Source of the DNA: Rhytidiadelphus loreus
Lineage: Eukaryota > Streptophyta > Bryopsida > Hypnales > Hylocomiaceae
Assembly: GCA_947034895.1 (NCBI GenBank)
Contig: OX344761.1
Location: 91,401,447 to 91,465,446, forward strand
Length of the DNA stretch: 64,000 nt
Direction: 5' to 3'
In this document: positions 47,155 through 58,265 of the stretch, in pieces
Numbering within the stretch: position 1 is the stretch's first letter
Layout: every line of letters begins with the position of its first letter
The notes under the pieces: model-generated
Databases searched by the model: none
The model's input: the letters and a program-made list of their open reading frames with translations, nothing else
Told to the model about the DNA's origin: nothing
Translations under genes and position numbers: made by a program

Positions 47155-47567
47155 CACTATAAGAAACTCGCATTTTTTTGGACATTAGCAACAAAGAAGG
47201 ATGTTTTTCAAAACATGAGCACAAAGATGGGATTGTATCCATAGGAGGTAGAATTGAGTTGGATGTTTCAAAAAACGTTTGCATGTTACAAGTGGAACAA
47301 GTTGATGTGGCAATGATTGTTTTCTCGTACAATCTTTGAAACATCATTATGTCTGCAGTCATGTCTTTAACGGCATAGTTGTTTTTGCTAGCACCTACAT
47401 ACTATGACCATAATTTTCCTCTATTTTCTACAACATCCACATAAACATACACTTTCATTACATCTATCTAGTAAACATCTCAATGTTCTTTTGGACATAG
47501 CATGTGCACCTTAGACACGCTACGTTTTTGGTCAGATATCCAAAAAAAAAACGATTTTTTTATAGTA
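47155..47567. mobile_element. Possible small CACTA-like element
   Basis: The left end is CACTATAAGAAACTCGC followed by ATTTTTTTGGACAT. The complement of the right end is TACTATAAAAAAATCG followed by TTTTTTTTTTGGATAT. The ends resemble each other and the CACTA consensus, but the outermost base differs and flanking triplets (GTT and CAT) do not match, so a duplication is not supported. Confidence 0.35.
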
Positions 47568-49601
47568 CATGGCAGCTCTTGCTGTGTACAATTTTTTCAC
47601 ATGGATTCAATAAGGGAATCAACAAGAATTGATTGTGTGTTTGGATGAATGCAATCCACTCTACGATTATATTTGGCACATTCTAATTCAACCGCCTCCA
47701 AAGGAATTCAAAGATTCACTATAAAATAGAGCTTGGAGAATAGTTCGAATTCGAGTCACCGAGAACAATGTCATGAACACCTCGCATTCCAATCAATACT
47801 ATTTTTGTGTGATCAAATCAATTGAAATTGCCAATCATTCAGTATTTGCAACGATTGTTTCCTTCGCCCACGTACACCCAATTAATCTTCGAGCCTCCAC
47901 CATCACCCTCATCTCCCTGGTCCATCTATACCTGATCGTGGGTATTGCAAAAATCCCAACAATTATCTCTTTTCCAAAACTTCTCCCCTAACTTCTCTTC
48001 AAAAATGTAAAGTTCAAACTAAATTCTTTCCTACATACCTCTTCATGACTTGGTGACAGGGTTTACAAACCTCCCCTATGTAAAACAAAAATAAATTTCT
48101 AGATACATTCTAGAACAAAAATTTAACCTCAAATAGTTCACAATGCAAGTCACTTCACAAGATTTGATCACACTAGCAATCAAGTCAAAATGAACCTATG
48201 ACAAATCAGTAAAAATTTCTAAGTAAGTTCTTCGCAAAGATTTGTAAGCTGATAGCAACGATTTTGGTAGCTGAAACTGATTGATGGAATCAAATTAGAT
48301 ATCAATTGATGCTTGAAGGTAGACTACAATGCAATGGAATTAAGTGGTCAATTCAACCAGATAGAGTACTCTCAAGTGAGTGGGATTTGGGGACTTTTAT
48401 ACGAGGTTGTGGCGTTCCAAGTTCCTAGTGGTCGCAAGTGAATCCATTTGACTTGGAGGGCCCCATTTGATCCGGGTGATCCGCTAAGAGGACTATTGCG
48501 GGACCGGCCGGTTGATTGTCTGGTGAAGTGGAATTGTAAGTAGAAAGAATGTAGTGCCGACTAATTGTAGAGTGTGGTTTTGTGGTTCGGTATTCAAATT
48601 TGGTAGCAAGCAATTGACACTGTTTGTGGGAGCTCCGTATTTCCAATGGTATGACACACTATTGTGTTGATCCGGAGGCTTGGAAGCTTGTACATTTCCT
48701 GGACCTTTGGCAGTCTACAGCAATGCAACTTAAAGATAAAGTTCGTTTCCACAATGTTGACCAATGACATTGTGTGGGACGTTGTTTGTGAGATAATTTT
48801 GTTGCCCGATCTAACATGGAGGTACATGATGAAAAATTAGATTTCGAAATCTTGATTACATAGTTGAACTCAAAGGTAAGTATTCTTCATATTTTTGATT
48901 ACATAGATTAGTGTGAAAAATTTAGTAGGGGACAATTTAATGAAGCTATTTAAGTTAGGATTTATCTATAGATTCTTTAAAAGTCATCCAACTAGATACC
49001 AAAATTATAGATGCCATGTGTATAATTTTCCTATTGTTATTTATGAATTCATAAAGTCTACTTGTAGTAGGGTAGGTCTATGAAGCCACTATTCGCTAAT
49101 TGTGATTCACAATATTGAGGAGTTGGACTTTTCAAACTATTTTTCAATAAATTTTCTTTGGAATTCAAAGTTGTTTCATTCGAAGTTGTTTCATATGTTT
49201 TGGACTTTTGGGTCTTTGTGTAACAATGACAAATACAATTGGAACATTGAAAAAAGTAATATGTATTTCTATATTAAAAAATTATTTGAAATCCTATATG
49301 CTTTATGGACTTCCTACTATGGTAATAGTTTAAGTACTCTATTTTTTTTTATGTGAATTCAATATTATATTATAAAAATAATATCAAAACAATCAAATTT
49401 AAACAAAATATTTTTTGAATATTTTGAATATCCTTGGGAGGTCATTCCCTTATAATTCAAGGAAACTACATGAATTAACAGATATTCAAATGGTGGATAT
49501 ACATAATTAGTATATTTATAGAATATCTTGTAATATCCTACACATATTTTCAAAATAAAATTTCAAATCCCTATTATTTAATTATAAACATTACATGAGA
49601 T
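47568..49601. other. No gene recognised
   Basis: Mixed sequence with short ORFs only (47773-47991 on plus, 48425-48646 and 48594-48827 on minus), none with a recognisable motif. 48400-48650 is GC-richer but shows no repeat or gene signature that I can name. Confidence 0.35.
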
Positions 49602-49860
49602 TTGGGGCTTCTGGGAGACCGCTAGTTATAATGTTGTGATAACTAGAGAACGTAACTTCTGTAGTGACACCACGGTAGCCCTACGTAGTCGAGAGGCTAC
49701 CACCTCATTTCTCAATTTTTTTTTCTTCCCAATTTTTTTTGCATTTGAAGAATTTATTTATTTAGGTTTTGAATTTTTTTTTCTGACAGCTAGCCATTCC
49801 TTCATTGCGGGGGAAACAGTGAAGGGAATAGGCCTAAAACGGTCTCCCGGAGGCTCCGAA
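49602..49860. mobile_element. 259-bp GC-ended inverted-repeat element
   Basis: The left end GGGGCTTCTGGGAGACCG pairs with the complement of the right end (GGAGCCTCCGGGAGACCG), differing by transitions only. Inside are CTAGTTAT/ATAACTAG (49622-49646) and GGTAGCC/GGCTACC hairpins, then long T tracts with ATTTATTTATTTAGG. The layout (GC hairpins plus a T tract with TTTATTTATTTA) is like the insertion at 13836-14125. There is no coding sequence and no superfamily assignment. Confidence 0.5.
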
Positions 49861-50959
49861 TATCATCTAATGAAAAATCCTCAAATGCACTAACAACACC
49901 ATATCTTTCAAACACTAATATAAATCTAGCTCCAAAAGTGTATAAAAATACATTACTTCTACTTCAAGCACTTTAGAAATAGTGTATTTGTTGTCCACAA
50001 TAAAAACTATTGAAATCAATTTGTTGCAATGAATCAATGATGTCTTAACTTCTTTTGTTATTACATATAGATGCCAAACAATACTCTAAGATAATCTTGC
50101 ATGCAATATGATAAAGTTGAATACAATGGGAATAGTGCCTCTAGTTGTAAGCATTGCAAGCATACAAAGAGTATGGAGCAAATAACCACTCATACAAAAA
50201 ATGCAGGAATTTGAACCTCTTAGAGGCATAGTAATAAAAAAAATTCAAAATTTGTTCAACTGAAAAAATGTGGAAATTGAAGTTGAATTTTAGCTCCACA
50301 TACCTTTTTATGATTTGAACCATCCATTCAAAATACATGGACAAAGTCCAAAGAGAGAATAAAAATGAACCTCCTTACCATTCTCTAAACTTTATTCGTA
50401 ACTTTTGAATGGATGATTCAAATGATCAATATGATTACATATTAATCATTTTTGTTGATGCTAACAACAATTAATATTCTAAACACTCATTTTTAATGCC
50501 TCTAACTACATTAGCCAATTTGTACACGTGAAAATGCTAAATTGACACATGGCATTGAATTTGATACATGATGTTGAATCAAATGTGGATGTTACAATTG
50601 ACAAAGCTATTGTGCGATACACAAGGCAATGTTAAAAGTACATTATATTTTTGTTCAATGCCTACCATTTCAAAACATATAAATGTGTTGGCTTCATTAT
50701 TAACTATTCACCTCAAATCAAGTTGAAAAATGCATTTAACAATGTTGTTTACATCATGAACTTCTACTAGTGAAATCACTTAGTTTTCTAAGTGAATAGT
50801 AATGAATTCTTTATGGACAATACATCTTATACAAAAAAATAGTTAATTTATTGTAATTCCTTCATTAACTTTGAAAAGACGAGACCTATCACCAAAGTGC
50901 TTTGCCAAAAGTGATCCAATTTATGGACCAATAGGTTCATTCTTCATATATACACTGAT
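49861..50959. other. AT-rich, no gene recognised
   Basis: No ORF with family features and no clear repeat structure. The minus ORF at 50141-50344 is lysine- and phenylalanine-rich by composition. Confidence 0.4.
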
Positions 50960-51308
50960 ATGAAAAGTCATCCATCAGCCACTTTGCAAGGCTGAAAACA
51001 CTTTTCTCAAAAGCCAATTCCTGCTCAAACATACACACCGATGGACTCAGAAAAAGACGCAAAGGAAAACAATATCCATGACTAACCAGACCGGGAAACC
51101 TCCTAAAAAGTTTCCATCAAATAAAGAACTGACTGAAATCTCAATGGAATAATCAAGTCCGCAGCACCGAAGTTGGGAACGAGGATAAGAAATACTTACA
51201 TATTTCCAGCCCACAACCTGCTGGCAAGAATTGCAGCAGATGTCAGCCACCGTGTGCTTGCCGGTTGTCATCAGACGATCTTCCTGCGGCCCCAGTGAGA
51301 CATTCACC
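50960..51308 (-). pseudogene. Yippee-like gene fragment
   Basis: Minus-strand exon 51308-51200 follows an AG acceptor (ATATCCAG). It encodes [16 protein letters not shown], then [12 protein letters not shown], then QQVVGWKY, and ends exactly at GTAAGT. This is the second half of the Yippee zinc-binding domain: the CxxC pair is CNSC, after HTVADI. After a 179-base intron ending GAGCAG, the next exon (from 51020) starts ELAFEKS, matching the expected residues after GWKY, but then diverges into unrelated sequence. The first half of the domain, with the other CxxC pair, was not found upstream. It is therefore a partial or decayed gene, or a captured fragment. Yippee proteins are small, conserved zinc-binding proteins. 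Confidence 0.65.
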
Positions 51309-51400
51309 CTGGATATTCAAGAACGACAAGGAGACTCAGAAGCCTATTCTAATGAGCAAGTCCAGAGACGACTCGGGAGACAATGTCAACATCCACATTG

Positions 51401-51543
51401 TCATCGTAAAATATGCAACTGAAACTGCCAATCCGTCTCATAATTGACGGGACCAGGCCAATTGGCTTAACCCCAAAGACCAAGAAGCCCAAATTGGACC
51501 TCAAGTTTTTCCGGCCACTTTCAGTTGCATATTTCACGATGAC
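51401..51543. repeat. Inverted repeat with 29-base arms
   Basis: TCATCGTAAAATATGCAACT followed by GAAACTGCC at 51401-51429 is nearly the exact complement of 51513-51543. The 80-base interior includes TTAACCCCAAAGACC, which resembles the TTAA-family terminus with one base missing, though this may be chance. It lies just upstream of the Yippee-like fragment. Confidence 0.6.
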
Positions 51544-53245
51544 TAGAAATTATACTGGGACTTCTCCAACACAAGCAGTGTTCTTTCACTGACTCTTGTG
51601 ATATCCAAATCTGGCCCCATCTGAATTAGTCTTCGCCAATATGATCAGTAGAATGGATCATCTTAGGCTGGGTCCTGTCGGGGTTCTTACATTCAGCATT
51701 ACTTCACCTCATATATCGGGTAAGGGTCGGCATGTCAATGGGCATTCTTAGAAAGGGTCAAGAAACCTCAATTGACAACACAGCAAGCGAGACAAGACAC
51801 CCAGTCAGGCTGGGGAAATCACACTGTATTGAATAGGTACACCTTCCCATGTCGACAGAGGAATGCCTACACAAGCGAGCAAACAAAGGGGGATGGTTAG
51901 GGACTGAAATAATGCCTGTTTATTCAGTTCCTACGGTACCAGTCACCATATCAGACATATAAGAACCACAAAAACGATTTAATGCCTTCATAAGAATTCA
52001 AAAAACTTGAAAGAAACCTCCATAGAGTATAATTATGCAATTTAATTCAATCCTATACAAATAGAAACTGTAACTGCTTCGAGTTACAAGCAAGACTTTT
52101 TTTCGCCAAATTAAAAAACTAAACATTAGAAAACTGTGGCATTACCCTGGAGACGAGCTCATCGGATTGAGCCAGATGACTCCGGCAGAATTTGCAACTG
52201 TACACACGGCCATCCAGCTGTATCAAGTATAATCTGCCCATACTTGAACTCTCTTGCTTCTCCGCTCAACTCCAGTCCCAAATTGCAGCACAATTGTTGA
52301 TTTATTATCTTCTTCGTAAGCGGTTCAGCAGGGAGCACATCCAGAGCACATCTGTCACTTTGTCATCTCTACGACATGCACTGATTATGGTACCTGCATT
52401 CACGAACAACACTATTAAAAGACACTTCCACAAGATGCGCAGTACGACATAGCATCGCAAGTTCAGTTCTACGAAGAGACGGAAATGGAATCCTTTGGCA
52501 TCTGAAATCAAGATGCTTGCCTTCATGCATTAAACCAGCCATTCCCTATGAACAGGAGCAGAAGAAGAAGACAGCATTCATAGGAAAGTTCATCAATCAC
52601 AACAAGCAAGTGTCAAAGATGAAGAGAAATCCATCACACGAGATGGATGCCTAATCAGTGTTTTAAGTCACACGATAATCTCTGGATAAACCTCCAATCC
52701 AGACATACCAATTGTAAGAGGCCCAACTTATGGTCTATCTGACAACAGTATATGATTTGGATTCAATCAATATGTATGAGAAAGGTGTGCAAGAGCATTC
52801 TACTTTTGCTTTCTCACATGTGTCAATCCACAAGCTATTGGAATGATCGGCCTTAGGGGATTCCTTCTCCAAAATTCCTATGGAAGAGCATGTGTTTCAA
52901 AATGTCACAGGATCGGAGCATCTTGGATACCATGACTTGGAAGACGGGACCAAGGAAGACATTCAAAATTAACCAGGTGTTCAAAATTAAGTAGACATTC
53001 AAATTTTGAACGATTGATGGATGTAGTTGGCTACAGTTTCTTCATCCATAACATGGCAAACCCCAATTGATAACAGGTTCATGGTAGGAACCACATTCAG
53101 GGTATGTTCCGGTTATGAAGCAAAATACATGAAGGGTATCAGGAGCTCCGACCTTCGTTGCGGTCGTCTCCTTCGTGAGCTATTTTCAGTGGAGTTTGCG
53201 TTCCTTTTTCGCAACGTCGCGGAGCTGGTGATCGCCATAGCCAAA
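51544..53245. other. 5' flank of the LOLITA-like gene
   Basis: No coding sequence is recognised. GC content rises from about 53100 toward the ATG at 53246, which fits a 5' untranslated region, and the open frame extends upstream to 53027 without recognisable protein. No confident TATA box was found. ORFs at 52192-52452 and 52305-52526 overlap on opposite strands. Confidence 0.35.
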
Positions 53246-53686
53246 ATGATTCTGTGCGTGCTCTTCACCAACCGCACGGGCAATGTGCTTCTGGAGCGGT
53301 TCCATGGACTTCCCGCGGAAGAGCGCCTGCACTGGCGCTCCTTCTTGGTCAAGCTGACGACGGAGAATCTCAAAACCGCGCGCGACGATGAGGTCTTCGT
53401 GGCGTCGCACAAGTCCGTGTTCATTGTGTACACCGTCATCGGCGACATTTGCATTTTTGCCGTGGGAAAGGAGGTCTATGACGAGCTCGCGCTGATGGAA
53501 GTTTTGAATGCCGTCACATCGAGTGTGAAGGAGGTGTGCAGGAAGGACCCTAGTGAGCGCTTGTTCTTGGAGAAGTACGGGAAGGTGTGCTTGTGTCTGG
53601 ATGAGATTATTTCTCAAGGAGCTTTGGAGCACACCGACAAGGATCGGATTCGGAGGCTTACTAGGTTGAAACCTCTGGCGGAATGA
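53246..53686 (+). CDS. LOLITA: TPLATE-complex longin-like subunit (LOLITA-like)
   Basis: 146 residues, beginning MILCVLFTNRTGNVLLERF, with FHGLPAEERLHWRSFLVKL, then HKSVFIVYTVIGDICIFAVG, YDELALMEVL, and a C-terminal KYGKVCLCLDEIISQG. The fold is that of the adaptor small-chain (sigma/zeta, longin-like) family. The HWRSFLVKL and KDRIRRLxRLKP segments match the plant SNARE-like protein known as LOLITA, not AP1-4 sigma or COPI zeta. LOLITA belongs to the TPLATE complex, which acts at the plasma membrane in clathrin-mediated endocytosis. The ATG at 53246 is chosen because homology begins there; the 73 upstream codons look like leader. The frame is intact, without introns and clearly GC-richer than the surroundings. 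It is the only intact conserved gene found, with no obvious partner nearby. Another longin-like small chain is a weaker alternative. Confidence 0.75.
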   Translation: MILCVLFTNRTGNVLLERFHGLPAEERLHWRSFLVKLTTENLKTARDDEVFVASHKSVFIVYTVIGDICIFAVGKEVYDELALMEVLNAVTSSVKEVCRKDPSERLFLEKYGKVCLCLDEIISQGALEHTDKDRIRRLTRLKPLAE

Positions 53687-55095
53687 GGATTGTAAGTTAG
53701 TTCTGGCATTTCGTGTTGCTGTGGCAGAGGGTCGATTGTGTTCGGATTTTCCGATTTTCGTTGTTGATAATTTGTTATATCTCATCACCTGTCTTTACGG
53801 GGTGGAAGTCATTCAGATCCCCTCACCACGGCATGGATTGATCATAGTTTAGTGTTGTGAGCTAGGGTTTCAGGCGCTCTGCAAGGTTCCGACATATTGG
53901 TGTAGGAGCTAGGTCTCCCTACCTTGGATTATACCTTATTATCCGAGGAGAAGGGTGCACCTAAATGATTTTGACTGAATAAGTGTTCTAAGATTGTTAA
54001 TATAGGGTCGCCTTCTTCTTTTAGAACGTTCATTTGGAGAAGATCAGCATTTTGCTTCCATAGTCCTCTTGGTTTGGGAGATGATTCTAGGTGTTGGGGT
54101 AATACTCAGTTATTGTTCGAGTGGACTTCACAAACTCTGCAATTTGGGGTTCTGTGATAACTACGAAATCAGTCATGGTACTTGCAGAGCAACAGCAGGA
54201 CTGAGTTGAGCCCTGATTGCAAAATCCATAATTAAATATCTCTTGTATAATCAGTCAGCAGATATCTACTTGGGTGCATGTCCAGGATTTCTTTGTGATC
54301 TTGTAATTCTGCTTGTCTTATGCATTGATTTGGACATATAGTGTCTGCAAAAATTGAACTCAGTCCCTACGGTAGATATGATGTCTACTGTTCGGTTTGG
54401 TTTCGATGTCTTGTCTTTAATTTGTACTCCAGTGACGCAGAGTTTCTCTGGATGTGTTGGCAAGTCTTTGATGAGCAAAATGTGCTGGTCAAGGTTACTC
54501 CTGAAAGAGATAATGCTTCATTCCTCATGTATTCATGTTGGTATGGAGGTTACCGAATCTCCTCATGACCTGTGTTTACGTTAGCGATACTTCACTATGG
54601 ACGGTGGTTTGTTGAGCTACTTAGCAGATATTGCTACCTTGGATAAATTTAATGTGTATTCAGATGCTCTTTTTGCAGGAGATCTCCGAGTCGCACTGTC
54701 CATGTGACTACTTGAACCGTTGCTTTCAGAAAATATGAGGGTGCATTCAGATGTTATACCAGCAGTTGTTTAGTCTCATAATCCTCTCCTGTTGCTCTCC
54801 TGTCGCAGACAGCTTCCCATGGCGCGTTGCAATTGGAGAAGAGGAGGGTCTACCGTAATAACCTCTGTCCTCCCTCTCAAAGTTGTAGTATTGATGGTCT
54901 TGATACAGCCTACATATGTGGTTTAAGCCTGATAATCGTCTTGGGCATTCGAGCACAACATAATTGCTTACCAATTTTAATACGAGCCAGTGTCGAGCAT
55001 AGCCAGACCATAATCAAGTGGTATGTGGGACTAGGAATTTTCTTTCCGAATCCAGGCCGAGGGGATTTTGACGCTATGCCTGTGCAGAGTGAGCC
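53687..55095. other. 3' flank, no further gene recognised
   Basis: Sequence downstream of the LOLITA-like gene. Small ORFs at 54266-54584 and 54747-55099 overlap on both strands and show no motif. The first few hundred bases are probably its 3' untranslated region. Confidence 0.35.
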
Positions 55096-55180
55096 TTAAC
55101 CCGTAAACGTCACGGCTAGCTCCTCGGGTCATCTTTTGTGTGTATTTCCCCACGAGCTAGCAGTGGCGTTTTAGGGTTAA
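55096..55180. mobile_element. 85-bp TTAA hairpin element
   Basis: TTAACCCGTAAACGTCACGG continues to CTAGCTCCTCGGG. The complement of the right half is TTAACCCTAAAACGCCACTG continuing to CTAGCTCGTGGGG. The arms are about 33 bases with few mismatches, around a 19-base loop, and TTAA lies at both edges. Termini match the TTAA family, and the CTCGGG motif is shared with M-type ends. The whole element is essentially one hairpin, far smaller than the usual MITE. Confidence 0.75.
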
Positions 55181-55868
55181 AATAGGTGCTTCACTGGATC
55201 TCATTAGAGGAATAAATATGCTCGTTGCTGATATATGACGAAGTTAGAAACTTCACGATTTGAGCATCATCATTACAAGAATCTTGGGGAGAGTTCTTTG
55301 GGATCGTTTGATTCAATGTTGATTCCTGGGAGTTATTGTTCCTTGTATTCCCTATTATTTATGAACCCAGGGAAGTTTGTGGAGAGCAAGTCATGTCAAG
55401 TTTGATGAGTTTTTGAACAACATAACTATTGTGAGATTGTAAAGCCAATGTCAGTCTTGATATCATTCTTTCAAGAAGTCGATACGGTCAAATTTGAAAA
55501 TTACAATTTAGATTCAAGTTCAGCTCAACTTTGTAAGGTAGGATTGTACAGGATTCTTAATCTATCACTTACACTGAGGTTGAGAAAGGGTGTGCAAGAA
55601 TGGTAAGGTCAGTACACCCAAAACCAACACACTAAGAAAATTGACACTTTGTAGTAGTGGCCTACATTTAGGTGCATCAAATGTACAACACCATTGCATA
55701 GGATTGCTTTTGGGTGCATTGTTGGTTTGGGATGTATTGAACTTTATATAGAAATTACATAGTGCAATACATTGTAATCTCAATTCATAGAAATCATACA
55801 AAATTATATATAGAAATTACTTGATTGAGATAACCATAGTTAGAGGCCTTGAGCTACCCTCTATTATA
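55181..55868. other. No gene recognised
   Basis: Mixed sequence. TATATAGAAATTAC occurs twice (55745 and 55807). No coding or repeat feature can be supported beyond that. Confidence 0.35.
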
Positions 55869-56438
55869 CCTCCCTTTATTCCAAAATGATCTTCCTACTG
55901 GACAAAATGTTTTGGATTAAGTTTGAAAATAATCATTTTTAAAATTTGTTTTGACCTATAAGTAGAGTTCGATATTTTCTTTTTGTCCTACAAATTTTAG
56001 TTCTTGATTAGTTTGTGACATGAAGTTTTGAGATGCTAAAAAGTATAATTTGGTAGACCTTCTAAAGAAACACTAGTGGCCAGATTGATTTAGCCAACAA
56101 AGTAAAGCTTGTCTTTTTTGTAATGTCTTTGCTTTGCCATCATTCTTGCGTTGGCTAAATCATTGGTCATTCATTCTCTTTGCTTGTACATGGGGACTAA
56201 TCAATCAATGCATGCCTAAATTAGGTGGGTGCTTGAAAAACACACCAAGTTCTAGAAAGTAGATTTTGATTAGAAAATGATGGGGCTAGTTTAGACTTGG
56301 GTCTTAAAATAAATTGCCAACCTATAAAAAAACTATTGTACAATTTTCATTTTTGAGTCCTTCCTCCCACATCACATCATGAAGATCTTTTTGGAACAAG
56401 AAATCTATACCAACGGGAAGATCATTTTGGGATGGAGG
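55869..56438. mobile_element. Stowaway-like (Tc1/mariner) MITE
   Basis: TA is followed by CCTCCCTTTATTCCAAAATG then ATCTTCC. The complement of the right end is CCTCCATCCCAAAATGATCT then TCC. The terminal pattern CTCCCTCYRTYCCAAAAT is characteristic of plant Stowaway elements, which duplicate TA. TA is present on the left; the right flank (AA) is not an intact TA. At 570 bp it is longer than typical Stowaway copies and non-coding. Confidence 0.6.
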
Positions 56439-57168
56439 AATCAACATTATTTAATATAGTTAGAAGTTTCTCACAATACTTGTTCAAATGTTGGGAATCT
56501 GATTTTCAACAATTGTAAAATATTAAATTTTGTAAGTAGTAGAATCATTGAAAAGTGCAAATTAAGATTGTAGGCCACTATAACTAGTTCTAGAATTTCT
56601 ATAAAAAAAATTAATTTTTAGTTTTAATTTAGTATGTTATTTTAAAATAATTTATAGTAGAACAAAAATATTTAGTGTAAAGTGATGTATGATTTAGAAA
56701 TTTGATACAAGTAAGAATTTTGAAGATCTTTACAAAATACACATTCAATTATAGAGTCAAGGAAGGGAGTTGTAAGATATGACTAAAACAATGTATTGCC
56801 TAGGATTAATTGAATTGGAAAGTCATTGCAATTGATTTTTATGAATGGAAACCACCATTATGTTTTATAATGCAATTTGGATATTTTAATCCGCCTATAA
56901 TTTTTGCAAAGAGTATTGTCTATAGCTATATCATGATAACAAACCTAAGATTGTATTTACATATTTGAGAAGGCCTAAACTTTTGAATAATGGCTAGGAG
57001 TGAATCATCTTGTAGGAATTTGGTACATATATAATGGTGCATTTGCAACAAATTAAGTGCATTAAAAGTGTGAGCACTTTTTCTCCACCTTTGAAATGAG
57101 ATGAATACAACCAAGTTCTTGTTTTTTTATTGTGAAATCCCTACAGCAGGTGTTTAAGTGCAGTCCAT
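56439..57168. other. AT-rich, no gene recognised
   Basis: No coding or repeat feature that I can support. The minus ORF at 56926-57114 has no motif. Confidence 0.35.
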
Positions 57169-57542
57169 TAGGAATAGTCACACCTTCTTCACTTGGCACT
57201 TGAAGAATGGAGAATGGATACGTGGTAGCTTGGCGTTGAGCTGGAGGTGAAGATTGGAAGTGCGGAAGATATATCCAACTAAGTATATTCCTTTGTACTC
57301 TACACTTTTACCTTTCATTGCCACTTTACCTTTGTTGATGCCGATTTCCCTCCAACTTTACGTCTAACTTTAGGTTTAGATAAGTTGCTTCTCCACTTTT
57401 TTCATTCTCCACTCTAAACACATCTTTTAGGGGTGTCACACCTCTTCACTCACCACGGCTTCCCATTGGCTCCTCCAAATCTTCACCAACTTTTCATTCT
57501 CCATTTTTCAAGTGCAAAGTAAAGAAGGTCTGACTACCCCTA
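57169..57542. mobile_element. hAT-like inverted-repeat element
   Basis: The left end TAGGAATAGTCACACCTTCT continues TCACTTGGCACTTGAAGAAT. The complement of the right end is TAGGGGTAGTCAGACCTTCT continuing TTACTTTGCACTTGAAAAAT. Arms of about 45 bases share TGGAGAATG. TAGGGGTR starts are common in the hAT superfamily, and the 8-base flanks (CAGTCCAT and TTGTGCAT) agree at five positions, a weak hint of a decayed target duplication. It is non-coding. TAGGGGTGTCACACCTCTTC occurs again inside, at 57429. Confidence 0.55.
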
Positions 57543-57940
57543 TTGTGCATTCCAAGAAATGAAAAAATGTTTGATGAGTAGTGATTCCACATGATTCTAA
57601 TTGCAAAAGGAAAAGATTAGACCTTCAAGAGTTTAGCATTTTCAACCATTATCACCTAACCAAGTCAAAAACTTTGATCTCTTGATATATAGCTACCTAA
57701 ATCACATGTTATCTAATAGCTATCCTAAGTCATAGAGCATAGTCTGAAATTTCCAAAATGATAAAATCATTCAATTTGGAGATTTCTAATGGAAGTTATG
57801 GTCGGATGAAGTTTTGACTTGAAATTGCTTCTTTAAACTTCATCCGTTGATTTCTTTTGACTTTTAGATTCAAATTGACTTTTGATTTTGGATATGAGTC
57901 TAGATAACATTTTAGTGTCTAAATTCTAAGTTTGATTTGG

Positions 57941-58235
57941 TGTCATGGTTCGAGTCGAGACTACACGATCGATGCCCAGTTTGAATCCACCGACGAGACC
58001 ATTCAGTTTCATATTCTCAGAGTTTACATGATCAGATTCCTGGAACAGACTCACAATGGACAATGCAATAATCATGTTGATTCATATCAGATCTGAGTCA
58101 TGTATTAACAAAATATCACGTGAGGGACAATCCCCCTCACGCGGACCTTTAAGGTGCGAGATGACCTAACCGTCTACTGTAGGAACTGCTTCCTCCTAAC
58201 CGTCCTAGCCAACTGTTATGAACTAGTTCGTAACA
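57941..58235 (-). repeat. 3' LTR
   Basis: 295 bases, starting TGTTACGAAC and ending CCATGACA on the element's sense strand. By hand alignment it differs from the 5' LTR at 13 positions, 12 of them transitions, with no indel. It contains a hairpin with stem CGTGAGGG/CCCTCACG (58119-58141). At 95.6% identity the insertion is old rather than recent. Confidence 0.95.
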
Positions 58236-58250
58236 TTACCCCCTTTTTAG
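58236..58250 (-). other. Polypurine tract
   Basis: CTAAAAAGGGGGTAA on the minus strand abuts the 3' LTR. This is the position and composition expected of the plus-strand DNA primer of LTR retrotransposons. Confidence 0.75.
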
Positions 58251-58265
58251 TGTTAAATTCCCTTT

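Noticed and set aside
49620..49700. tRNA or tRNA-derived SINE
   Set aside because: Short hairpins are present, but no cloverleaf, no A or B box, and no CCA-adjacent stem could be made out.
53186..53788. 200-codon minus-strand ORF
   Set aside because: Antisense shadow of the LOLITA-like gene, which has clear family motifs on the plus strand.
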